A DNA stretch of 60,527 nt from assembly GCA_910588615.1 (NCBI GenBank), contig CAJUOI010000009.1:1-60527 (forward strand), written 5' to 3'. The DNA is from an uncultured Christensenellaceae bacterium. Its GTDB lineage: Bacteria > Bacillota > Clostridia > Christensenellales > Borkfalkiaceae. Position 1 is the first letter of the stretch; each line of letters opens with the position of its first letter. Positions 24,396 to 30,440 of the stretch are shown piece after piece. Made by a program: the position numbers and the translations under genes. The notes below the pieces were generated by a model. The model had not been told where the DNA came from and ran no database searches. It was given only the letters and a program-made list of their open reading frames with translations.

Positions 24396-24407
24396 ACTTT
24401 CTATTCT
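24379..24407 (+). promoter_or_regulatory. possible promoter of the plus-strand structured RNA
   Basis: TTGATT (24379-24384), 17-base spacer, TATTCT (24402-24407) on the plus strand, overlapping the first codons of the leftward solute-binding-like gene. It would start transcription near 24414, just ahead of the structured element. Confidence 0.3.
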
Positions 24408-24434
24408 ATGAAGCTTTTTCTTCAGTCATGTCAA

Positions 24435-24570
24435 GAAGGGCGCCCGAAGGCGCCCTTCCGCGTTTTTACTCTGCCCTGAACGGATAAAGTAAAAACTATA
24501 TCTGAAAGCGTTCTCCCTACCTGACGGGAGTCCCGCTACGTATTTCAGTTTGCGCGCGGGGCGCTTTTTT
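24435..24570. ncRNA. candidate structured RNA with a three-way junction
   Basis: This gene-free stretch folds well on paper. P1: 24450-24455 with 24559-24564, continued by 24459-24462 with 24555-24558. P3: GTTTTTACT (24462-24470) with AGTAAAAAC (24488-24496). P2: CTGAAA (24502-24507) with TTTCAG (24543-24548), with alternative inner hairpins CTCCC/GGGAG and CGGG/CCCG. A separate perfect hairpin GAAGGGCGCC-CGAA-GGCGCCCTTC (24435-24458) competes with P1. On plus, P1 is followed by six U, suggesting a free RNA; on minus it would be a switch-like leader of the solute-binding-like gene, with a UUCG tetraloop. No known class is recognised. Confidence 0.4.
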
Positions 24571-24576
24571 ATGCGT

Positions 24577-24604
24577 AAAAAAAGAGGGTTTCCCCCTCTT
24601 TTTT
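24577..24604. terminator. intrinsic terminator downstream of the DUF1540 gene
   Basis: AGAGGG (24583-24588) and CCCTCT (24594-24599) pair around TTTCC, with an A-run on one side and a T-run on the other, so it can work in both directions. It begins three bases after the DUF1540 stop codon. Confidence 0.75.
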
Positions 24605-24607
24605 CGG

Positions 24608-24763
24608 TTAGTGTCTTTTCTGATAACTGTCGCAGCAAGTGCAATGCTCGCAATCGCAAGTATTGCCGACGTGGATGCGGTCGAGTTCGCAGTGCATTCC
24701 GTCCTGATTGAACTTGCAATCAACGACGCCGCAAGAAACTCCGTTGTTAATCTGCTTCGCCAT
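24608..24763 (-). CDS. small cysteine-rich DUF1540 protein
   Basis: A 51-residue protein, MAKQINNGVSCGVVDC at the N-terminus and CDCEHCTCCDSYQKRH at the C-terminus, with eight cysteines in the C-x4-C...C-x-C-x2-C-x-CC pattern of DUF1540, a clostridial family of unknown function and probable metal binding. AGGAGG lies six to seven bases before the ATG. It is too short for usual ORF cut-offs. It has its own terminator and an unusual upstream pair of GGGCATAATA repeats that resembles a forespore-type promoter. Confidence 0.85.
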   Translation of the reverse strand: MAKQINNGVSCGVVDCKFNQDGMHCELDRIHVGNTCDCEHCTCCDSYQKRH

Positions 24764-24804
24764 ACCTGACCTCCTCTATTTTCGGATTACGCTCCGACTA
24801 AAAC

Positions 24805-24835
24805 TATTATGCCCCGTTTTTCCTTTATTATGCCC
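24805..24835 (-). promoter_or_regulatory. direct repeats resembling a sporulation-sigma promoter for DUF1540
   Basis: On the minus strand GGGCATAATA occurs at 24826-24835 and again at 24805-24814, 21 bases apart. Read as a sigma-F/G promoter, GCATA would be the -35 and GGGCATAATA the -10 (consensus GGnnAnAnTR), with a 14-base spacer that is slightly short. No sigma-A promoter is evident for this gene. Confidence 0.3.
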
Positions 24836-24842
24836 GTAAACG

Positions 24843-24871
24843 TTGACAAAGCGGGCGAATTATAATATAAT
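24843..24871 (+). promoter_or_regulatory. sigma-A promoter of rplI
   Basis: TTGACA (24843-24848), 17-base spacer, TATAAT (24866-24871). The leader is about 15 bases and contains AAAGGAG. Confidence 0.85.
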
Positions 24872-24892
24872 TGAAAAAAAGGAGAAGTACCT

Positions 24893-25336
24893 ATGAAAGT
24901 TATATTAAAAGCCGACGTAAAAGGCAGCGGAAAGAAAGGCGATTTAATCGACGTTTCCGACGGTTACGCAAAAAATTTCTTGTTGAAAAAAGGACTTGCC
25001 GAAATTGCAACGGCGAGCGGAATTAACGAAATCGAACAGAAAAAACTTGCAGATAGCTACCACAAAGCCGAAAATATCAAGGCGCAGAAGGCGCTTGCCG
25101 CAGAGCTTTCGGGAAAAGAGGTAACCGTCCGTATCCGTACAGGCGAAAACGGTAAGGTTTTCGGTTCGGTAACCACGGCGCACGTTGCTACCGCTCTCTC
25201 CGAGCTCGGCTATGAAGTCGATAAAAAGAAGATTTCCACTAAGGAAAACATGAAAACAGTCGGCGCGTTTGCTGCGGAAATCCGTTTGATGGAAGGCGTT
25301 GTTGCCAAAATTACGGTAAACGTCGTTCCGCTGTAA
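24893..25336 (+). CDS. rplI: 50S ribosomal protein bL9
   Basis: A 147-residue large-subunit ribosomal protein. The N-terminal domain MKVILKADVKGSGKKGDLIDVSDGYAKNFL is the L9 signature; a connecting helix (INEIEQKKLADSYHKAENIKAQK) and C-terminal domain (ENGKVFGSVTTAHVATAL) follow, all at normal length. The ribosome site AAAGGAG is eight bases upstream. It stands alone here; in many Bacillota it is next to yybT (gdpP) and dnaB, which are absent. Confidence 0.98.
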   Translation: MKVILKADVKGSGKKGDLIDVSDGYAKNFLLKKGLAEIATASGINEIEQKKLADSYHKAENIKAQKALAAELSGKEVTVRIRTGENGKVFGSVTTAHVATALSELGYEVDKKKISTKENMKTVGAFAAEIRLMEGVVAKITVNVVPL

Positions 25337-25348
25337 AATTACGATAAT

Positions 25349-25378
25349 AAAAAAAGCGCACTTTAGGTGCGCTTTTTT
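25349..25378. terminator. bidirectional terminator between rplI and the hydrogenase gene
   Basis: AAGCGCAC (25354-25361) pairs with GTGCGCTT (25367-25374) around TTTAG, flanked by an A-run and a T-run. It serves rplI on plus and the hydrogenase gene on minus. Confidence 0.9.
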
Positions 25379-25382
25379 ACAT

Positions 25383-25402
25383 TTATTTCAGACATAATAC
25401 TT
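25383..25402 (+). repeat. 20-bp repeated motif, copy 2
   Basis: TTATTTCAGACATAATACTT, identical to the consensus of the four copies. It lies between the hydrogenase stop (25417) and the terminator stem (25374) on the minus strand. Confidence 0.65.
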
Positions 25403-25416
25403 AACAAACTTGTAAA

Positions 25417-26925
25417 TCACGGCAATTCAATCGTATACAAATCTTTTTTGGGCAATTTTTGCGAGGAATCGTTTACGAATTGTTTTACTTCCGCCGCACC
25501 TTTCGCTACGGGCAGATTAACGCCCGCTCCCGCAACGCATCCGCCGGGGCAGCCCATCCCCTCTATCAGACACCCGTTCATCTTACCCGCTTTGGCAAGC
25601 ATAAGTATTTTTTTACAATCGGTAAGACCTTCGGCGTGTTCGATTTTCACCTCGACGTCGGGGTAGTATTCTTTAATGCAAGCGGTAACTGCAGAAGCAA
25701 CCCCGCCCGCTACGGCATACCCTCTGCCCGCGCCGCTCGCATCGTGAATGGGTTCGGATTTGTCGTATGTTTCAAAGTCGATGCCCTTTGCTTCGAAAAT
25801 CGCCGCTAATTCTTCAAAGGTAATTACGAAATCAACGTCGCTGCGTACCGTTCTGCGCATTGCTTCGAGTTTCTTTGCCGCGCACGGACCGATAAATACG
25901 ACGCGCGCGTTGGGCATTTTCTGTTTGATCGATCGAGCCGTCGCCACCATGGGTGTGAGCGCGCTTGAAACTTTCCCGATCATTTCGGGGAATTGCGTTT
26001 TTGCCAGCATCGACCAGGCGGGACAGCACGAAGTCAAAAGAAAAGGCAATTTTCCCGTAGCAACTTCCGTGGCGTAGTGATGCGCTTCCGTTGCCGCCCC
26101 CACGTCGGCGCCGTGCGCCACCTCGAACACCTCTTTAAATCCGACCTCTTTCAAAGCGGCTTTTATCGTCCAAAGGGAAACTCCTTCCCCGAACTGTCCG
26201 ATAATTGAAGGCGCGACCTCCGCCACGACCTCGTAACCGCTTCTGATAGCGCGAATCAACTGGTAAATCTGCGATTTATCGGCGATTGCCCCGAAGGGAC
26301 AGTGAACCATGCACTGCCCGCAGCCGACGCATTTGTTCGGGTCGATTTGCGCTCGTCCCAGCGAATCGGAAGAAATTGCCTTGACGCCGCAGGCGCGTGC
26401 GCAGGGACGTGCGATTCTCGCAATCGCGTCGTAAGGACAAGCTTCCTTACACTTACCGCATTTGATGCACTTCGACTCGTCAATCACCGACTGTCCCGTC
26501 TTTTCGTCAATGGAAATCGCCCCGCGCGGGCAGACGGTTATGCAGTAGCGCGAAACGCAGCCGCGGCATTGGTTGCTGATACGGTACGCATTCTCGTCGC
26601 ATTTGTCGCACGCCGAAGGGATGACCTGCATCAGCGGCGGCTCATAATACTTATCCGAAATGTTGCTATACGATAATCCGTTTGTGATATGTGCGGGACG
26701 GTCCTGCGGGTTGAGCGACATACCCATGGCAAGCCGTACGCGTTCGGACGCAATCGCTCGCTCACGGTACACGCTTTCGCGGTATTGCGGCTTTTCGTTG
26801 GGCGTAATCTTATACGGAATCGCTTCGATGTCGTTGTTCACCGTCTCCGATTCAAAGGCGACGCGGGCAACTTCGACGAATACTTTTCTTCTGAGTTTTA
26901 CGACGGACGTTTCAAGTCCTCTCAT
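25417..26925 (-). CDS. monomeric [FeFe] hydrogenase (group B-like)
   Basis: A 502-residue H2-evolving or H2-sensing enzyme. Ferredoxin-like clusters come first: CRGCVSRYCITVCP, CIKCGKCKEACP, CARACG and CVGCGQCMVHCP. The H-cluster motifs follow: L1 TSCCPAW, L2 GPCAAKKLE (CpI has MPC), L3 EGMGCPGGCVAGAG. The Gly in L2 and the architecture match the group B enzymes of Clostridia, whose physiological role is still little known. GAGG is upstream of the ATG. It is 65 bases downstream of adhE with a hairpin between, so it may be partly co-transcribed with rex-adhE. Maturases HydEFG are not in the window. Confidence 0.93.
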   Translation of the reverse strand: MRGLETSVVKLRRKVFVEVARVAFESETVNNDIEAIPYKITPNEKPQYRESVYRERAIASERVRLAMGMSLNPQDRPAHITNGLSYSNISDKYYEPPLMQVIPSACDKCDENAYRISNQCRGCVSRYCITVCPRGAISIDEKTGQSVIDESKCIKCGKCKEACPYDAIARIARPCARACGVKAISSDSLGRAQIDPNKCVGCGQCMVHCPFGAIADKSQIYQLIRAIRSGYEVVAEVAPSIIGQFGEGVSLWTIKAALKEVGFKEVFEVAHGADVGAATEAHHYATEVATGKLPFLLTSCCPAWSMLAKTQFPEMIGKVSSALTPMVATARSIKQKMPNARVVFIGPCAAKKLEAMRRTVRSDVDFVITFEELAAIFEAKGIDFETYDKSEPIHDASGAGRGYAVAGGVASAVTACIKEYYPDVEVKIEHAEGLTDCKKILMLAKAGKMNGCLIEGMGCPGGCVAGAGVNLPVAKGAAEVKQFVNDSSQKLPKKDLYTIELP

Positions 26926-26949
26926 ACTAACCTCTTTTTAGGGAAAACG

Positions 26950-26973
26950 GGCAGGGAGAAATCTCTCCCCGCC
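26950..26973 (-). terminator. hairpin between adhE and the hydrogenase gene
   Basis: On the minus strand GGCGGGGAGA (26964-26973) pairs with TCTCCCTGCC (26950-26959), with one G-U pair, around GATT. The following U-run is short (CGTTTTCCC), so termination is likely partial. No separate promoter for the hydrogenase gene was found in this gap. Confidence 0.55.
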
Positions 26974-26990
26974 TATTTCCGTTGTTTTTC

Positions 26991-29603
26991 TTATTTCTTA
27001 CCGTAGTAGGCGTTAAGATACATTTGCTTGATTTCGCTCATCAACGGATATCTCGGGTTTGCGCCGATGCACTGGTCGTCGAACGCATCCTCCGTCATCG
27101 CGTCGAGACGGGAAAGAAACTCCTCTTCAGTCGCTTTGTCGCCAATGGCTTCCTTGATCGTCTTGGGCTGACCGACGGCATCCTGCAATTCGTTGAGCTT
27201 TTTGATAAGCGCTTCTACGAGCTCTTCGTCGTTCTTGCCTTTCAAGCCGATAAATTTGGCAACGTCCGCGTATCTTGCACGGCACTGCGGATAAGCGTAC
27301 TGCGGGAAGGTACCCATTTTCGTGGGCTTTTCGGCACTGTTAAAGCGGATGACCTCTTCAAGCATAAGCGAGTTTGCCATACCGTGGGGAATATGCCAAT
27401 AAGAACCGAGCTTGTGCGCCATGGAATGACATACACCGAGGAAAGCATTTGCGAATGCCATACCTGCCATCGTAGAAGCGTTCGCCATCTTTTCGCGTGC
27501 TTCCGCATCGTGTGCGCCTTTTGAATACGCACGGGGCAGATACTCAAAAATCAACTTGATTGCTTCTTTGGCAATGCCGTTCGTGAAATCGGTTGCCATA
27601 ACCGAAGCGATCGCTTCGAGCGCGTGGCTCATTGCGTCGATACCCGAGCAAGAGGTCAAGCCTTTGGGAATGTTCATCATCAAGTCCGCGTCGATGATTG
27701 CAATGTCAGGCATGAGTTCATAGTCAGCCAAGGGATACTTCGTACCCGTCTTTTCGTCGGTGATAACGGCAAACGGCGTAACTTCCGAGCCGGTGCCCGC
27801 CGTCGTGGGAATGGCTACGAACAGCGCCTTGTCCCCCATGTGCGGGAAGGTATAAACGCGCTTGCGGATATCCATGAAACGCATCGCCATATCCTGGAAA
27901 TCGATTTCTGGATGTTCGTACATGACCCACATGATCTTCGCAGCATCCATAGGCGAACCGCCGCCGACCGCAATGATGACGTCAGGCTGGAAGTCGCGCA
28001 TCTGCTTACATCCTTCGTTGGCACAGGCAAGCGTGGGATCGGGCGTTACATTAAAGAACGTTGCGTGCGTAATTCCTTCCGCGTCGAGAATATCCGTAAT
28101 CTTTTTGGTGAAACCGCTCTGATAAAGGAATCCGTCCGTTACGATAAACGCCTTTTTCTTATTGTAAACCTGTTTGCCCAGCTCTTTGAGGGAAACCCCA
28201 AGACAACCACGCTTGAAATATACCTTTTCGGGCGCTCTGAACCACAACATATTCTCCTTCCTCTCCGCAACGGTTTTAATATTGATAAGGTGTTTTACGC
28301 CGACGTTTTCCGAAACCGAGTTACCGCCCCAAGAGCCGCAACCGAGCGTCATAGAAGGCGCAAATTTGAAGTTATAGATGTCGCCGATACCGCCCTGCGA
28401 CGAAGGCGTGTTGATCACGATGCGACAAGCCTTCATTCTGTTGCGGAACATCTCGATTTTTCCCTGTTCTTTTTCAATGTTAACATAGAGCGAGGAAGTA
28501 TGTCCGAGTCCACCGTCTCTTACCAATCTGTCCGCCTTGTTCAGAGCGTCCTCGAAGTTCTCCGCCTTATACATTGCAAGCACGGGCGAAAGCTTTTCGT
28601 GCGCAAATTCTTCGGAAAGTTCTACCGATTCCACTTCGCCGACGAGCACCTTCGAGCCCTCGGGCGCCGCAAAGCCGCTCAGTTCTGCGATCTTGCAGGC
28701 GGACTGACCGACGATTTTCGCGTTGAGCGCACCGTTGATGATAATCGTCTTTCTGACTTTATCCGTTTCTTCGGGCGTGAGGAAATAAGCGCCGCGCAGC
28801 GCCAATTCCTTTTTGAACTTTTCGTAAATATCCTTCAATACGATAACCGACTGCTCGGAGGCGCAGATCATACCGTTATCGAACGTCTTGGAGTGCAGAA
28901 TGGACGAAGCGGCAAGTTGAATGTCCGCCGAGGAGTCGATGACGGCAGGCGTATTTCCTGCGCCCACGCCGAGCGCGGGTTTTCCCGAAGAATACGCCGC
29001 TCTCACCATGCCGGGACCGCCGGTTGCAAGAATCATATCGGCTTCGCGCATGATCATACCGGAAAGCGACACGGTCGGTTGGTCGATCCATCCGATGATA
29101 TCCTCGGGCGCCCCTGCCGCGACCGCGGCTTCCAGAACGATCCTCGCCGCTTCGATCGTGCTCTTTTTCGCACGGGGGTGCGGAGAGATAATCAAGCCGT
29201 TTCTCGTCTTTAAGCAGATAAGACATTTGAAAATTGCGGTCGAAGTGGGATTCGTCGTGGGAATTACTGCCGCAAGAACGCCGATCGGCTCTGCAATACG
29301 GGTGATTCCGAATCCCTCGTCCCGTTCGATAACGCCGCAAGTCTTGGTATCCTTATACGCATTGTAAATATACTCGGATGCGTAATGATTTTTGATTACC
29401 TTGTCCTCGACGATTCCCATGCCGGTCTCTTCCACTGCCATTTTGGCAAGCGGAATTCTCATTTTGTTGGCGGCAAGCGCGGCACGATAGAAAATCTCGT
29501 CTACCTGTTCCTGCGTGTACGTCGCAAACTTCTCCTGCGCCGCACGCACTTTCGCAAGCATTTTTTCGAGCGACTCTTCATCGCATACTTCGAAGTCCTT
29601 CAT
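26991..29603 (-). CDS. adhE: bifunctional acetaldehyde-CoA/alcohol dehydrogenase
   Basis: An 870-residue fermentation enzyme that converts acetyl-CoA to ethanol with two NADH, forming cytoplasmic spirosomes in known cases. The N-terminal aldehyde dehydrogenase half has the catalytic Cys in NGMICASEQSVIV (near residue 246). The C-terminal iron alcohol dehydrogenase half has GGGSPMDAAKIMW and the metal His residues in VCHSMAHKLGSYWHIPHGMANS. The start is the ATG at 29601-29603 with GGAGG five bases upstream; the longer frame enters rex. It is 25 bases downstream of rex, so it is expected to be derepressed when NADH rises. Confidence 0.97.
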   Translation of the reverse strand: MKDFEVCDEESLEKMLAKVRAAQEKFATYTQEQVDEIFYRAALAANKMRIPLAKMAVEETGMGIVEDKVIKNHYASEYIYNAYKDTKTCGVIERDEGFGITRIAEPIGVLAAVIPTTNPTSTAIFKCLICLKTRNGLIISPHPRAKKSTIEAARIVLEAAVAAGAPEDIIGWIDQPTVSLSGMIMREADMILATGGPGMVRAAYSSGKPALGVGAGNTPAVIDSSADIQLAASSILHSKTFDNGMICASEQSVIVLKDIYEKFKKELALRGAYFLTPEETDKVRKTIIINGALNAKIVGQSACKIAELSGFAAPEGSKVLVGEVESVELSEEFAHEKLSPVLAMYKAENFEDALNKADRLVRDGGLGHTSSLYVNIEKEQGKIEMFRNRMKACRIVINTPSSQGGIGDIYNFKFAPSMTLGCGSWGGNSVSENVGVKHLINIKTVAERKENMLWFRAPEKVYFKRGCLGVSLKELGKQVYNKKKAFIVTDGFLYQSGFTKKITDILDAEGITHATFFNVTPDPTLACANEGCKQMRDFQPDVIIAVGGGSPMDAAKIMWVMYEHPEIDFQDMAMRFMDIRKRVYTFPHMGDKALFVAIPTTAGTGSEVTPFAVITDEKTGTKYPLADYELMPDIAIIDADLMMNIPKGLTSCSGIDAMSHALEAIASVMATDFTNGIAKEAIKLIFEYLPRAYSKGAHDAEAREKMANASTMAGMAFANAFLGVCHSMAHKLGSYWHIPHGMANSLMLEEVIRFNSAEKPTKMGTFPQYAYPQCRARYADVAKFIGLKGKNDEELVEALIKKLNELQDAVGQPKTIKEAIGDKATEEEFLSRLDAMTEDAFDDQCIGANPRYPLMSEIKQMYLNAYYGKK

Positions 29604-29628
29604 TGTTTCCTCCACATAATAAATTTCT

Positions 29629-30258
29629 TTATTCCGACCAAGGCGCGCCGCCCAACGATGCAAGCGTCGCCGCCAAGTCTACATATTTAACCTGCACCCC
29701 GTTCGGGACACTCAGATAGACGGGCGCAAAATTGAGAATCGCGCGAACTCCCGCTCCGACGAGCATGTCGCACGCCGTCTGCGCCGCTTCCTTCGGTACG
29801 GTGATCACACCCTTTTCTACGCCTTCGCGCGTAACAATCTCTTTCAGCCGCTCCAATGGATAGACGGGTTTTCCGTCCACCGCCCCGATTTTTGCGGGAG
29901 ACACGTCGAACGCACCGACGACGTGCAGTCCGTAATTTTCGAAACCTTCGTAGGAGAGAATCGCCCGCCCGAGCTTTCCTGCACCGACGACCACCGCGTG
30001 CGAATAGCGGTGATACCCCAAGAGCTTTTCGATGTCCTGAATAAGGGTCGTAATTTCAAAGCCGACGTGCGGTTTCCCCGGTGCGGATACTACGGATAGA
30101 TCCTTGCGGACGGAAACGGCGGAAAGTCCCATATCGCGCGCCGCCTCCGAGGAGGAGATAAAAGCGATCCCCTTCCCCGCTTCTCCTTTTAAATATCTCA
30201 GATACGCAGGAAGGCGCGAGAGCGTCGCTTTCGGAATAAAATTATCGCTCTCAATCAT
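29629..30258 (-). CDS. rex: redox-sensing transcriptional repressor Rex
   Basis: A 209-residue NAD(H)-responsive repressor. The N-terminal winged helix is IPKATLSRLPAYLRYL...VSVRKDLSVV; the Rossmann domain has VVVGAGKLGRAI; the C-terminal swap helix is VDLAATLASLG. The start is the ATG at 30256-30258, with AAGGGG nine bases upstream; an ATG three codons earlier abuts that site. Its promoter carries a 22-bp palindrome at the transcription start, consistent with autoregulation of rex-adhE. High NADH releases Rex in studied bacteria. Confidence 0.95.
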   Translation of the reverse strand: MIESDNFIPKATLSRLPAYLRYLKGEAGKGIAFISSSEAARDMGLSAVSVRKDLSVVSAPGKPHVGFEITTLIQDIEKLLGYHRYSHAVVVGAGKLGRAILSYEGFENYGLHVVGAFDVSPAKIGAVDGKPVYPLERLKEIVTREGVEKGVITVPKEAAQTACDMLVGAGVRAILNFAPVYLSVPNGVQVKYVDLAATLASLGGAPWSE

Positions 30259-30279
30259 GACCGGCATCCCCTTTTCGGA

Positions 30280-30333
30280 ATTCGATAAATTATTATCGAA
30301 TATCATCTTACACCATTTATTGCCGTTTGTCAA
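30280..30333 (-). promoter_or_regulatory. rex-adhE promoter with a 22-bp palindromic operator
   Basis: On the minus strand: -35 TTGACA (30328-30333), 17-base spacer, -10 TAAGAT (30305-30310). Directly downstream, 30280-30301 is a perfect palindrome with core TTCGATAAATTATTATCGAA. It resembles Rex sites (TTGTTAAnnnnTTAACAA) in the TT...AA arms and spacing but differs in the middle of each arm. It overlaps the transcription start. Confidence 0.75.
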
Positions 30334-30404
30334 GTCTTTCAATGAAATTTTCGCGCAGAATTTCTTCACAAGTTTTCAGAATAGCATTTTTTAAAAGAAT
30401 GAAG

Positions 30405-30432
30405 AAACCCGAACGGGAATCCGTTCGGGTTT
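30405..30432 (-). terminator. intrinsic terminator of valS
   Basis: AAACCCGAACGG (30405-30416) and CCGTTCGGGTTT (30421-30432) form a perfect 12-bp stem around GAAT. It lies eight bases past the valS stop and upstream of the rex promoter. Confidence 0.85.
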
Positions 30433-30440
30433 CTGATTGA

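Noticed and set aside
24435..24458. GC-rich hairpin read as a simple terminator for the DUF1540 gene
   Set aside because: It has no adjacent U-run on the minus strand, and DUF1540 already has a better terminator at 24577-24604; it is treated as part of the candidate RNA element.
27624..29213. 529-codon open frame antisense to adhE
   Set aside because: It lies wholly opposite a strongly conserved gene and has the composition of a reverse-complement shadow (Arg/His-rich), with no start signals.
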